Assembly (NCBI GenBank): GCA_019352875.1
Contig: JAAAFW010000006.1
Coordinates: 189,364-253,363 of the forward strand
DNA from: Pedobacter cryoconitis
GTDB lineage: Bacteria > Bacteroidota > Bacteroidia > Sphingobacteriales > Sphingobacteriaceae
Length of the DNA: 64,000 bases
Direction: 5' to 3'
The notes under the pieces are model-generated. The model had not been told where the DNA came from, did no database searches, and worked only from the letters and a program-made list of their open reading frames with translations. This document shows, piece by piece, positions 1 to 8,194 of this stretch (the stretch's first letter is position 1; each line of letters opens with the position of its first letter). A program made the position numbers and the translations under genes.

Positions 1-19
1 TGGGGAAGTCCTGTTTCAT
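1..19 (-). CDS. IS3-family transposase OrfB, first six codons only
   Basis: Read on the minus strand, an ATG overlaps the OrfA stop and encodes M-K-Q-D-F-P before the window ends. Many IS3-family OrfB proteins from this phylum, as I remember them, begin in a similar way. The catalytic DDE domain cannot be seen, so this rests on position and the six residues. Confidence 0.4.
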
Positions 20-555
20 TTTAATGACTGCCTGGCACCAGACTTTTTTCTGATATCTATTTTAAGCTGTTCTTCAGCGATATCTATCATTGTATCTAGT
101 GCCTTGATTTTTAACTTAGCTTCATCCAAGGCTTTTTTCAGTGCTTTAACTTCTGTACTTTCAGTTTGGGACATGGATTTTTTAGACATTTCAATCGAGT
201 TTGAAATACTAATTTCTATATTTTCATCCGAAAAAGCCTTAATCCAGTTCCGGATCGTACTCCTTGAGCTGATATTGTACACGATAACAGCTTCACTTAT
301 ACTCATCCCTCCATGGATAGCTCGAACAATCGATCGTTTTTCAGCAGTACTGAGAAACTTACGCTTATGCAAAACTGAACTGTACTTGTCCAACCACATG
401 CCAAGGGTTTCTCGTGTCATTTTATAAGTCTTTATCAGATCCCTACGGGGCGTTCCATCTTCGACCAGCTTAACTATATGAGCGATCAAGCGCTTGTCAA
501 ACTTCTGATTTTTACTCGTTCTTTCTGAGTAGAACAACTCTTCTTCTCTTTCCAT
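16..555 (-). CDS. IS3-family transposase OrfA
   Basis: This 179-residue protein has two helix-turn-helix-like segments (about residues 20-57 and 68-108; the second contains SISEAVIVYNISSRSTIRNW) and a C-terminal coiled coil (about 133-165). The tail KIDIRKKSGARQ is typical of Bacteroidota IS3/IS150-type OrfA. In this family OrfA binds the element ends and OrfB supplies the DDE catalytic domain. The stop codon overlaps the ATG of a second frame that runs off the window (ATGA overlap), as expected for orfB. Nothing suggests inactivation of the visible part. Confidence 0.85.
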   Translation of the reverse strand: MEREEELFYSERTSKNQKFDKRLIAHIVKLVEDGTPRRDLIKTYKMTRETLGMWLDKYSSVLHKRKFLSTAEKRSIVRAIHGGMSISEAVIVYNISSRSTIRNWIKAFSDENIEISISNSIEMSKKSMSQTESTEVKALKKALDEAKLKIKALDTMIDIAEEQLKIDIRKKSGARQSLK

Positions 556-593
556 ACACTGTTTTTAGTGTATAGCTTTTTCAGGAATGCACA

Positions 594-1035
594 ATAGGCT
601 TGAGCTGAGGTGCGGGCGCTGTTCGGATTCTAATGCAGTGTTACTCTATATTTTTACTCAAAAACCCCACAGTGAACCCACTAGAATACACCATCTTGTG
701 GGGTCACTGTGGGTACGTGTGGGTTTCTTGTGGGTTTGGTGTGGGGTTCAGTCGAACAGGAGTAAGAGAACATTCAAACAAAACCCGAACAAAATACGAC
801 CAGAAGCTTGTTCATCACACCAGTTATTGTTTATATTCTACTTCGTTTTTTTAAGAGTTTGAATTTGGGAAAATCTGTAAGGAAAGTTCCTTATGCGATT
901 TTATAAAGAAAAAATCTGATGCAGTTCGGGTCGGCTTCGGGTTAACCTCGGGTTAAGTTCAGGGAATGTTCAGGTTATAGTCGAACAGCACAACTATATG
1001 GCACGCACTATACCCAAACAGCACCAGAACTAAAC
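594..1035. repeat. Intergenic G/T-rich repeat block
   Basis: No convincing gene is seen here. Short GGGTT/GTGGG units recur at 665-760 (tgtggggtcactgtgggta, then gtgggtttcttgtgggtttg), and a related unit (ttcgggtcggcttcgggtta and following) lies at about 924-985. A 10-bp perfect inverted repeat, cccacagtga at 666-675 and tcactgtggg at 704-713, sits in the first part. The motif tcgaaca occurs in both halves (near 752 and 982). The 91- and 73-codon open frames across the block have repeat-derived, low-complexity translations and are not called. Confidence 0.6.
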
Positions 1036-1089
1036 TTCTTCTCTTTCCATTACACTGTGTTTAGTGTATACCTTTTTCAGGAATGGACA
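1036..1089 (-). mobile_element. Relic of the same IS terminus
   Basis: This stretch matches 541-593 with only a few differences, including one inserted t. On the minus strand it carries the OrfA start (MEREE, then divergent sequence), the tacact/agtgta hairpin and the terminal tcaggaatgnaca. It has the same orientation as the intact end. It is best read as a leftover of an older copy whose body was lost. Confidence 0.7.
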
Positions 1090-1122
1090 TCTGATTGCTT
1101 TTGAAATGTAAAAAATGATGCC

Positions 1123-1157
1123 TTTGACAGCACCGGTGGTTTATTGAAATACCTTTG
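1123..1157 (+). promoter_or_regulatory. Bacteroidota-type promoter for the DUF3050 gene
   Basis: TACCTTTG at 1150-1157 fits the TAnnTTTG -7 element, with TTTG at 1123-1126 as a possible -33 element (spacing 23, slightly long). The ATG of the next gene lies 20 nt downstream. Confidence 0.5.
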
Positions 1158-1176
1158 TACTAAATATTGAAATACA

Positions 1177-1974
1177 ATGCATTCAGGAATAGTAAAAATA
1201 CAAGAACATATTGAGCCGCTAAGGCAGGAAATTATTCATCATCATGTGTATAATGAGATTGAAGATCTGGAATCTTTAAGAGTCTTTATGGAGTTTCATG
1301 TGTATGCTGTCTGGGATTTCATGTCACTGCTTAAAGCTCTGCAACAAGGCCTGACTTGTACTACTACACCTTGGTTTCCAGTTGGTAATCCTAATACCCG
1401 TTATCTGATTAATGAAATTGTAACGGGTGAGGAATCTGATATCGATCACCAGGGGATCCGTAAAAGTCATTTTGAGTTATACCTGGAAGCTATGGATCAG
1501 TGCCAGGCGAATACCGCTCCTGTAAAGACTTTCCTTTCTCATCTACAAGCCGGACACTCACTGGAAGAAGCCTGCCAGATAGCAGAGGTACCTGTACCAG
1601 CACGCGAATTCATGAAATTTACTTTTGATTTAATTGACAGTCGTGAGTATCCGCTTCAATCAGCTGCTTTTACATTTGGCCGTGAAGATCTGATTCCTAA
1701 TATGTTCATTTCAATCGTTGCAGACCTTAATCAGAAATTCCCTGATCAGCTGGGGATTCTCAAATATTATATGGAAAGACATATTGAAGTAGATGGTGAT
1801 CACCACAGTAACCTTGCTCTGGATATGACGGCCGAACTCTGCGGCGAAGATGCAGAGATCTGGTCAAAAGCCCAGCAGGTTACCATAGACGCATTGCAGC
1901 AAAGGGTTAAATTATGGGATGGAGTTTATGACTCAATCAAAGAGATACGTTCTGACAAAGCGCAAATCTTGTAA
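1177..1974 (+). CDS. DUF3050 family protein (heme-oxygenase-like fold)
   Basis: The 265-residue protein matches the DUF3050 pattern: a His-rich N-terminal helix (EIIHHHVYNEI, about 18-28), the hallmark FMEFHVYAVWDFMSLLKAL (37-55), and a late His/Asp/Glu cluster (MERHIEVDGDHH, about 197-209). Families with this helical fold include heme oxygenases and di-metal oxidases. The conserved His and acidic residues make a metal-dependent role plausible, but no substrate is known to me. It is monocistronic. Its 3' end overlaps the convergent downstream gene by 42 nt. The ATG follows a good promoter. Confidence 0.8.
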   Translation: MHSGIVKIQEHIEPLRQEIIHHHVYNEIEDLESLRVFMEFHVYAVWDFMSLLKALQQGLTCTTTPWFPVGNPNTRYLINEIVTGEESDIDHQGIRKSHFELYLEAMDQCQANTAPVKTFLSHLQAGHSLEEACQIAEVPVPAREFMKFTFDLIDSREYPLQSAAFTFGREDLIPNMFISIVADLNQKFPDQLGILKYYMERHIEVDGDHHSNLALDMTAELCGEDAEIWSKAQQVTIDALQQRVKLWDGVYDSIKEIRSDKAQIL

Positions 1975-2523
1975 TCTTATATAACCAAAAAGTGTTTTGT
2001 CCCCGGAACGGAAGGTTGCAAAAGCCCAGTTTCCGGGGAATACTTCTTCGATCTGCCATTGGTCACCGGCTTTCAGGAAACCTTTCTTTCTGGATTGCGG
2101 GTCTGGTTTGCTAAAGTAATAGGAGATATTGGCACTAACCTGATAGTCACCAGTTACCTGATCGGCAATTTTGGTATAAGTACCTGAGAACTGTTCAGGG
2201 ATTCTGTTAGCCTCACAATTCATAAATTCAATCTGAAGATTGGTTTCTGTAAAATTTAGTTTGACTTTACAGGTGTTACTGTCGCTGCTGATCACAGCCT
2301 GCCCGTCTTTTAGTTTTCCCTTGCCATTAAATTGCCCATATGTTTCGGCCTGATCGTTCCACCGTGCCAGAATATTGATTTGGATGTCATCGCCGGTTTT
2401 GCTAATCGATACAGTATTTGATGATCCGTCTTTTGGGTTTTGAAGCTGGTAGGTGATGTTTTGTGCGTTAACCAGATTTGTAAGGCTTGTGAGAAGCAAG
2501 AATAAGCCAATTTTTATGTGCAT
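1933..2523 (-). CDS. Secreted hypothetical protein with C-terminal SH3-like segment
   Basis: This 196-residue protein starts with a clear signal peptide (IGLFLLLTSLTNLVNAQ, cleavage after about residue 20). The middle is beta-rich with one cysteine pair (SDSNTCKVKL and EFMNCEANR), probably a periplasmic disulfide. The C-terminal part (QWQIEEVFPGNWAFATF onward) reads like a small SH3-type barrel. No enzyme motif is visible and I do not recognise the family. Its last 42 nt overlap the convergent DUF3050 gene. Confidence 0.65.
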   Translation of the reverse strand: MHIKIGLFLLLTSLTNLVNAQNITYQLQNPKDGSSNTVSISKTGDDIQINILARWNDQAETYGQFNGKGKLKDGQAVISSDSNTCKVKLNFTETNLQIEFMNCEANRIPEQFSGTYTKIADQVTGDYQVSANISYYFSKPDPQSRKKGFLKAGDQWQIEEVFPGNWAFATFRSGDKTLFGYIRLQDLRFVRTYLFD

Positions 2524-2679
2524 TTCAATTGTTGTTTATTTTTTATACATTGTCCGTCAGGGCCTATTTATAAGGATGCCTAAGCGTTCATTCGAGCTCA
2601 ATCTGATATAACGTATTTTGAGTAAAAATGTTCTGAACAATTTCAGATTGTTTATTTTTGTTTGTTTAAAATTCAACCA

Positions 2680-3171
2680 ATGACGCAGATTACTATCAGA
2701 ACCATAGAACCGCGGGACAATGAGGCAATAGCCGCTATCATCAGAAGCAGCCTGGAGGAGTATGGGTTAAATCGTCCCGGTACAGCTTATTTTGATGAAA
2801 GTCTTGATTATATGTATGAGGCGTTTCGTGAACCATCCAGCCAGTATTTTATAGCACTGGACGGAGATAAAATTATTGGTGGGGTAGGTGTTTTTCCATC
2901 TGCCGGCCTGCCAAAGGATACTGTTGAACTTGTTAAAATGTACCTGCTACCTGAATATAGGGGACAGGGATTAGGCAAGCTTCTGATTCGCAAATGTATA
3001 GGGCAAGCTCAAAATTTGGGTTACCAGCATATTTATCTTGAATCGTTACCCGAGTTAAAGACTGCAGTAGGTGTCTATGAAAAATTAGGTTTCCGTTTAT
3101 TAGACAAACCGATCGGCAATACCGGTCATTATTCTTGTACTGTCTGGATGTTATATGAGGTTGAGGCCTGA
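2680..3171 (+). CDS. GNAT family N-acetyltransferase
   Basis: The 163-residue protein shows the GNAT fold in order: beta strand KIIGGVGVF, strand VELVKMYLLPEYRG, then the acetyl-CoA pyrophosphate loop as YRGQGLGKLLIRKC and the late VYEKLGFR helix-turn. The substrate is not predictable. The ATG at 2680 gives a standard N-terminus (MTQITIRTIEP); an upstream in-frame TTG at 2662 would add six residues but is less likely. It is divergent from the secreted protein upstream and is followed by a strong hairpin. Confidence 0.85.
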   Translation: MTQITIRTIEPRDNEAIAAIIRSSLEEYGLNRPGTAYFDESLDYMYEAFREPSSQYFIALDGDKIIGGVGVFPSAGLPKDTVELVKMYLLPEYRGQGLGKLLIRKCIGQAQNLGYQHIYLESLPELKTAVGVYEKLGFRLLDKPIGNTGHYSCTVWMLYEVEA

Positions 3172-3194
3172 TCAATGCCTAATTATTTCTCCTA

Positions 3195-3235
3195 AAAGAA
3201 CAAGGCCGGATATTTAATATCCGGCCTTGTTCTTT
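3195..3235. terminator. Bidirectional terminator
   Basis: A perfect inverted repeat with 20-bp arms (3195-3214 and 3216-3235; core aaggccggatatt) lies between two convergent genes. Its A and T flanks give intrinsic-terminator form on both strands. Confidence 0.85.
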
Positions 3236-3251
3236 ATATTCTACCGTTCTT

Positions 3252-4085
3252 TTATTCGGATAACAATCTGATCTCATGATCACCAATTGTAATAATCCGT
3301 TCTTTATATAAAGCTCCTGTTGTTTTCTTGAAAGCTTTTTTACTGATTTTTAAAAGGTCGTAGATATCATCAGGTGAACTTTTATCACCAAGGTGAATAA
3401 TTCCCTGATTTTCTTCCAGCATTTTAAGCAGAACTTCTTTCATATCCAGGATATGGCCATAGCCCATTGGCTGCAGACTAAGATCTATTTTACCTTCAAC
3501 ACGTACTTTTTTGATCCAGCCTTTACGTACTTCACCAGGATTCAACTGATCAAATAATTCATTTGTATACAGAAGTCCGATATATTTATTGTCAACTATG
3601 GCATTATATCCAAGGTCACTACGGTCGGCTATTAACAGGCTGACTTCATCTCCTTCTTCGAAATTGATCTCTTCTTCTTCCACGAAATTTGTCAGTCTTG
3701 AAGAAGCTACCATCCGGTCATTACTGTCGTCAAGGAAAACATAAACTACGTGTTTATCTCCTTTAAACATAGGTCTTTTTTGTTCTTTTTCAGGAACATA
3801 TACGTCCTTATCGATTCCGATAGACATGAAAACACCATTTTCTCCGGCTTCAACTACTGTGAGATAAGCAAAGTCACCAACGCAGGCCAATGGTTTTTGA
3901 GATGTTGCATGAAGCTTTCCGTCTTTATGCATATAGACAAACACATTGATGTTTTCTCCTACTACTGCATCCGCAGGTACATGGTTATAAGGAAGAAGTG
4001 CCTCTTTGTCTCCGTCAGAGAGAATCAGGCCCGCTTCAGTTTTATTGATTATTCTCAGTTCGTTGTATTGTCCGATTTGTATCAT
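3252..4085 (-). CDS. S1-like RNA-binding protein, CvfB/YitL family
   Basis: The 277-residue protein begins with the CvfB-type N-terminus (MIQIGQYNELRIINKTEAG), followed by repeated OB/S1-like modules (about 1-65, 68-140 and 145-210) and a C-terminal winged-helix-like segment (about 215-275). In Staphylococcus, CvfB binds RNA and affects virulence gene expression, and the length fits. A general RNA-binding role is inferred here. It is transcribed alone, convergent with the GNAT gene. Confidence 0.85.
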   Translation of the reverse strand: MIQIGQYNELRIINKTEAGLILSDGDKEALLPYNHVPADAVVGENINVFVYMHKDGKLHATSQKPLACVGDFAYLTVVEAGENGVFMSIGIDKDVYVPEKEQKRPMFKGDKHVVYVFLDDSNDRMVASSRLTNFVEEEEINFEEGDEVSLLIADRSDLGYNAIVDNKYIGLLYTNELFDQLNPGEVRKGWIKKVRVEGKIDLSLQPMGYGHILDMKEVLLKMLEENQGIIHLGDKSSPDDIYDLLKISKKAFKKTTGALYKERIITIGDHEIRLLSE

Positions 4086-4177
4086 GGGTAATTTTGGTAT
4101 AACTTCTGCAAAGGTAGCATTATCCGGGCTTAAACCTTACAGGTTCTTAAGGGGATCTCCGCTTAAGGGAACATTTT

Positions 4178-4185
4178 TATCTTTG
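4178..4185 (+). promoter_or_regulatory. -7 element of the glycosylase promoter
   Basis: TATCTTTG at 4178-4185 fits the Bacteroidota TAnnTTTG element. The gene's ATG lies 18 nt downstream. This argues against starting translation at the TTG at 4185. Confidence 0.5.
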
Positions 4186-4202
4186 TGTTGTTAAAAGTAT
4201 CA

Positions 4203-4703
4203 ATGGATAAGAATAATATACTTAAAATCGCTTTCCCTCCAATCGTTCATCAGGACTGCACGGTTTTACTTTTAGGGACCATGCCCGGAGAACGTTCATT
4301 ACAGCTGGGACAGTATTATGGACATGCGGGTAATCATTTTTGGAAGCTTATTTATGGTCTTTTTGGTTTGCAGCCCAGTCTGGAATATACTGAACGTACT
4401 TCTTTTTTACTCGGTCACGGAATAGCGCTCTGGGATGTGTTGGAGTCTTGCACCTGCGTTGGAAGTCTCGACAGTCAGATCAGAAATGCTACTGTAAATG
4501 ATTTTGCGAGATTTTATCAGGCTTATCCTAATCTGAAGCATATCTTTTTTGACAGCAAAAAGGCAGAAGAGTTTTACCGTAAGAAAGTAGGATTTAGTGC
4601 AGATAGAAGTTATCATTTACTTCCCTCGCCTAGCCGGGCCAATGCTGGTAAAACATTTGAACAAAAGCTGGAGGCCTGGAAGGAACTATTATTGTATATA
4701 TAG
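4203..4703 (+). CDS. Family 6 uracil-DNA glycosylase superfamily protein (hypoxanthine-DNA glycosylase type)
   Basis: The 166-residue protein carries the superfamily motif LLGTMPGERSLQLGQYYGH near residues 23-42, followed by NHFWKLI, and the late LLPSPSRAN loop (about 139-147). These match the family 6 (HDG) type, which removes deoxyinosine from DNA, more closely than Mug. Base-excision repair of deaminated adenine is the expected role. The start is ATG 4203, just after a -7 element. The MFS gene follows 25 nt downstream with its own promoter. Confidence 0.85.
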   Translation: MDKNNILKIAFPPIVHQDCTVLLLGTMPGERSLQLGQYYGHAGNHFWKLIYGLFGLQPSLEYTERTSFLLGHGIALWDVLESCTCVGSLDSQIRNATVNDFARFYQAYPNLKHIFFDSKKAEEFYRKKVGFSADRSYHLLPSPSRANAGKTFEQKLEAWKELLLYI

Positions 4704-4704
4704 T

Positions 4705-4712
4705 TATCTTTG
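4705..4712 (+). promoter_or_regulatory. -7 element of the MFS promoter
   Basis: TATCTTTG at 4705-4712 fits TAnnTTTG and lies 16 nt before the ATG at 4729. It overlaps the stop region of the preceding gene. Confidence 0.45.
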
Positions 4713-4728
4713 CGGCTTTCCTACTATA

Positions 4729-5874
4729 ATGATTTCTAAAAGTAAACACCGCATTTTTCTCAGTCTGTTTTTCTTCATGTCGGGATTCAGTTTTGCGACC
4801 TGGGCCTCCCGTATTCCAACTATTAAAACTGCATTCGGCTTTAATGAGGCCGAGCTCGGTGCGATATTGCTGGCCATGCCGGTAGGCTCGCTGATCGGTC
4901 TTCCGATTTCAGGCTGGCTTGTAGCAAAATATAACAGCCGGGTGCCGCTGGCAATCGGTTATGGATTAAATGCATTGTCGCTGGCCCTGATCGGATTTAC
5001 CCAGCATACTTATTCACTGGTAATTGCTGTAGTCCTTTTTGCCTTTACAACCCGTATTTTTAATATCTCGGTTAACACCCAGGCTATAACGCTGCAGCAA
5101 CAGTTTGAGCAAAAAATTATCGGTTCATTTCACGGTTTCTGGAGTACGGGCGGAATTGCCGGGGTGGCATTCTCTACTTTATTGATTGCGCTGAATGTAT
5201 CTCTGCAGCTGCACCTGGTTATCGTTGCAGTTATTGCGCTCGCATTAACGTGTTATGCCTTTAAATACCTGTTGAAAGATGACAGATCTTCAACTGGAAA
5301 CAAAATAATTATGGGCAAGCCCGATCCTTATATTCTTTATCTGGGACTTGTCGTTTTTTGTTCGGCGATCTGCGAAGGTGGAATGTTTGACTGGAGTGGG
5401 ATATATTTCCAGGAAGTTCTGAATGTAAAGATCTTTACTTACGGATATTTGATCTTCATGACCTTTATGGCGCTGTCAAGATTTCTTTCTGATCTAATTA
5501 TTGCCCGGTTCGGTATGCCTGCTACTTATATTATGAGTGCATTATTTATTGTAGCCGGTATTGCAATGGCTATTATTGTGCCTACATTCTGGACAGCGAT
5601 GATTGGTTTCTCACTGGTAGGCTTTGGAACGGCAGCGGTAGTACCCATGTCTTATGCACTGGCAGGCGCTTCTTCGAAATATTCTCCCGGCATGGCTATT
5701 TCAATTATTGCAACCTATTCCATTACAGGTATGCTGCTCGGGCCACCTTTAATCGGTTACCTTGCGCATGCTTTTAACCTGAGAGTTTCTTTTATAATTT
5801 TCGGCTTATGCGGACTGATGCTGATACCGATCTCACAAATGTTTTTCAGGCATAGAAAGACGCTTGGTGTATAG
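4729..5874 (+). CDS. MFS transporter, YbjJ-like
   Basis: The 381-residue protein has about 12 hydrophobic segments and a YbjJ/FucP-like N-terminus (FMSGFSFATWASRIPTIK). The early loop SGWLVAKYNSR occupies the place of the MFS A-motif. The central acidic motif CEGGMFDWSGIYF is shared with the YbjJ group. The substrate is unknown; relatives are often called sugar or multidrug permeases without proof. ATG 4729 was preferred over upstream in-frame starts because these lie inside the glycosylase gene and would put 44 polar residues before the first membrane helix. Confidence 0.85.
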   Translation: MISKSKHRIFLSLFFFMSGFSFATWASRIPTIKTAFGFNEAELGAILLAMPVGSLIGLPISGWLVAKYNSRVPLAIGYGLNALSLALIGFTQHTYSLVIAVVLFAFTTRIFNISVNTQAITLQQQFEQKIIGSFHGFWSTGGIAGVAFSTLLIALNVSLQLHLVIVAVIALALTCYAFKYLLKDDRSSTGNKIIMGKPDPYILYLGLVVFCSAICEGGMFDWSGIYFQEVLNVKIFTYGYLIFMTFMALSRFLSDLIIARFGMPATYIMSALFIVAGIAMAIIVPTFWTAMIGFSLVGFGTAAVVPMSYALAGASSKYSPGMAISIIATYSITGMLLGPPLIGYLAHAFNLRVSFIIFGLCGLMLIPISQMFFRHRKTLGV

Positions 5875-5959
5875 CGTTAGATTTTTTTTCAAAAAAAATA
5901 ATCGTCATACAATAAAAGTGCAGATAACGCGTCTTTATATGGAGAGCGTTAATTAGATG

Positions 5960-5988
5960 GCGGGGATATTCTTCTGGAATATCTCCGC
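5960..5988 (+). terminator. Terminator after the MFS gene
   Basis: The hairpin gcggggatattc (5960-5971) pairs with gaatatctccgc (5977-5988) with one G-T wobble, and is followed by a T-rich stretch. Confidence 0.65.
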
Positions 5989-6090
5989 TTCTTATTTTAA
6001 GGGGATTTTGAAGCCAGTTTCGCGCTGATGCGCAATTTTACAGGAAAACAATTCCTATATTATCTTGTTGTTTTTTCTAAATTTCATAGC

Positions 6091-6387
6091 ATGTCGAGTT
6101 TTAATTCAATTATCCAGGCGGACCAGCCGGTGCTGGTCGATTTTTCTGCTGAGTGGTGCGGTCCATGTAAAATGATGGCGCCTATACTCAAGCAGCTGAA
6201 AGAAATGATAGGGGAGGATGCTAAGATCCTGAAAGTCGATGTGGACAAGAATCCTGCTGTTTCTGCACAATACCAGATTCAGGGTGTTCCCACTTTGATA
6301 CTATTTAAAAACGGACAGGTTAAATGGCGTCAGTCAGGTGTAATTCCTGCTGCACAGCTTCAGGAGATTATTCGCCGGTTTGTCTAA
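6091..6387 (+). CDS. trxA: Thioredoxin
   Basis: The 98-residue protein is a single thioredoxin domain with the active site WCGPC at residues 22-26, the strand [10 protein letters not shown] and the cis-proline loop [11 protein letters not shown]. It would act as a cytoplasmic disulfide reductant. The ATG at 6091 gives a standard thioredoxin N-terminus; an in-frame ATG at 6028 would add 21 residues unlike the family. It stands alone, so its particular partner cannot be read from context. It may be one of several thioredoxins. Confidence 0.9.
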   Translation: MSSFNSIIQADQPVLVDFSAEWCGPCKMMAPILKQLKEMIGEDAKILKVDVDKNPAVSAQYQIQGVPTLILFKNGQVKWRQSGVIPAAQLQEIIRRFV

Positions 6388-6454
6388 TGATCTGTTTATT
6401 TAATGAAATGCGCTTAAACCGGTTGTTCCGGATTTAAACGCATTTGAATTGGTG

Positions 6455-7717
6455 TTAGTTATTTTTATTTAGCCTGCTGATCATCTCTGCGCTTTGTATG
6501 CGTCCTTCTTCCAGTCTGTCGGTAAAGAATGCTTTTGCGTCGTCGAAGTGTTGTTTGTAACCATTTAAGTCGCCGTAACCGATTATTGAGGACCATTCCC
6601 TCACTGCAGAATGGAATTCCAGATCGTCTGCCCGGATTTGTTTATCATAAATAGCAGCTGCTATAGATTCTTCCAGTAAATCTTTATCCCTGAAAAGGTA
6701 TTCTACTATACCCAGCCTTAACCGGAAAGGAGGAGTCTGGCAAATCAGATTGTCATACGGATTAACCTGTAGGTGATACCAGGCATCTGCCATACTCAGT
6801 AAGCTTAAATGTGAGTTTGCCGTATGTGGTGTCCCTGATCCGGAAAGCGAATATTCTTTCATGATCTGATTATCCAGCAGTAAAAACTGTTTATCGTCAG
6901 GGAAAAGGTAATCCCGGACTTTATAAATCCGCTTACGGAAATCGTCTTCCTTCTCCATAATCATCATCTTAAACAAGTCAGATTCTGATTGCGCATATTT
7001 TTTGACCTGCAATTTTGCATATGGGTTTAAAATAGCCAGCCCTGCATAAATGTGTGATTTGTAACTGAAGATACGCAGCATGGTTAAAATTTTCACATTG
7101 TCTATTCCACCTTTATAGGCACCATTTTCCCATGGAAATATGCCTGCTTCCTTCCAGGCTGTACCCATACTTTCAAACCCCATATGCGTTACCGCCTGAG
7201 TATCTGCCACTATTTTATCGTGTGTATGGTAGTCGGATATTTCTACAAGCTCGGAACCTAAAACGGTTAAAAGATCTACCATACGCATATAAGCCTCTGC
7301 ACTACACCGGTGTGGGATAACAATCAGTGTTTGTCCTGCAGGATCAAAGCCCGGTCCGTGTAAAGAATGACAGGTAATTATTTGTACGTCTTTTGGAAGA
7401 TGTTTCTCAAAAGCAGCTATTTCGGGTGTTTTAACTGATGTCTGGCCGGCAACAATTGCCCCGTATTTCGTAGAGGGACCAAACTTTGCTGTCACTTCGT
7501 CTATCTTCTCCGCTTCAACAGCATAAAAGATAACGTCGCTTCTGCGTGATACCGCATTGCCGTCAACCAGTACCTGAATACCGAATGGTTCCAACTCTTC
7601 ACTCAGTTTTTCATTTAGATGGGGGAGATCCGAGCCGCATACGTCATACCCCGCTTTGGCGAAATGTTTCGCGTAAAGTTTGCCCATGTCTCCAAGGCCG
7701 ATTATTCCTATTTGCAT
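6455..7717 (-). CDS. Prephenate dehydrogenase, fungal TYR1-like
   Basis: The 420-residue protein starts with a Rossmann motif (IGIIGLGDMGKLYAKHF, about 3-19). HSLHGPGFDP, DTQAVTHMGFESMG and the NSHLSLL segment follow, as in TyrA proteins. Prephenate dehydrogenase oxidatively decarboxylates prephenate to 4-hydroxyphenylpyruvate in tyrosine synthesis. Length and segment order resemble yeast TYR1, as I remember it, more than the 280-370-residue bacterial TyrA. No chorismate mutase or ACT domain is seen, and no aromatic pathway genes are nearby. It is divergent from the SnoaL-like gene. Confidence 0.8.
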   Translation of the reverse strand: MQIGIIGLGDMGKLYAKHFAKAGYDVCGSDLPHLNEKLSEELEPFGIQVLVDGNAVSRRSDVIFYAVEAEKIDEVTAKFGPSTKYGAIVAGQTSVKTPEIAAFEKHLPKDVQIITCHSLHGPGFDPAGQTLIVIPHRCSAEAYMRMVDLLTVLGSELVEISDYHTHDKIVADTQAVTHMGFESMGTAWKEAGIFPWENGAYKGGIDNVKILTMLRIFSYKSHIYAGLAILNPYAKLQVKKYAQSESDLFKMMIMEKEDDFRKRIYKVRDYLFPDDKQFLLLDNQIMKEYSLSGSGTPHTANSHLSLLSMADAWYHLQVNPYDNLICQTPPFRLRLGIVEYLFRDKDLLEESIAAAIYDKQIRADDLEFHSAVREWSSIIGYGDLNGYKQHFDDAKAFFTDRLEEGRIQSAEMISRLNKNN

Positions 7718-7819
7718 TATTTATTAATATGAGGCAAATAAGTGATTTTTTTGGCGAAAATAAAACGTTTTCAAGGTTTAAATCTAGGTAGAGGTATAAA
7801 ACTAATTTATATTTACAAT

Positions 7820-8194
7820 ATGGAGCAAACGAGTAAGGATGTCCTGGAGATTTTCGCTGCCAGGGCGGCAAGTAATGCAGCGATTGCAGCTGCCGATTCA
7901 AAAGCAGTGGCAGCTTTCTGGATGGATGATATCCATGTGCAGTCTGGTGAAGGCGGACAATACAAAGGAAAGAAAGAACTGGAACAGATATTTTTTTCAA
8001 TGTTTAAAAAGGATCCGCCTTTATTCGCCCGGAATCCTGAAGAAGTAATTCTTGGTGAGAGTGGTATTCTGGCCTGGGAAAAAGGTAACTGGAGTTATCA
8101 GACGGCTCCCTTCCGCGGGTTTTATGCAGCCATGTGGCGTAAAATTGGCAATAGATGGCTTATTCAATCAGAACTTTTCGTATCGCTTGATTAG
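7820..8194 (+). CDS. SnoaL/DUF4440-like NTF2-fold protein
   Basis: The 124-residue protein has the NTF2-like layout: helices (ARAASNAAIAAADSKAVAAFW), an early acidic-His pocket motif (MDDIHVQSGEGGQYKGKKEL), and paired strands ending GFYAAMWRKIGNRWLI. Such small folds serve as isomerases, hydrolases or ligand-binding proteins. No particular activity can be assigned. The start was chosen at ATG 7820 because the 26 upstream codons do not resemble the family. Confidence 0.75.
   Translation: MEQTSKDVLEIFAARAASNAAIAAADSKAVAAFWMDDIHVQSGEGGQYKGKKELEQIFFSMFKKDPPLFARNPEEVILGESGILAWEKGNWSYQTAPFRGFYAAMWRKIGNRWLIQSELFVSLD

Larger units (their letters stand above)
1..593 (-). mobile_element. IS3-family insertion sequence, left end (truncated by window)
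   Basis: The transposase OrfA gene runs leftward off the window. To its right the element seems to end near 593: read on the minus strand the terminus starts TGTGCATTCCTGAAAAAGC, with the 5'-TG expected of IS3-family ends. This boundary is inferred because a second copy of the same stretch (1036-1089) diverges after the equivalent base. A small hairpin (tacact/agtgta, about 555-572) lies between the terminus and the OrfA start, a usual place for structure that blocks read-in transcription. The other end and any target duplication lie outside the window. Confidence 0.75.

Noticed and set aside
587..862. Open frames of 91 and 73 codons
   Set aside because: They run through the G/T-rich repeats and give low-complexity translations with no start signal.
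7644..8000. 118-codon reverse frame over the TyrA start and SnoaL gene
   Set aside because: It covers the start regions of two well-supported divergent genes and has an unlikely composition.
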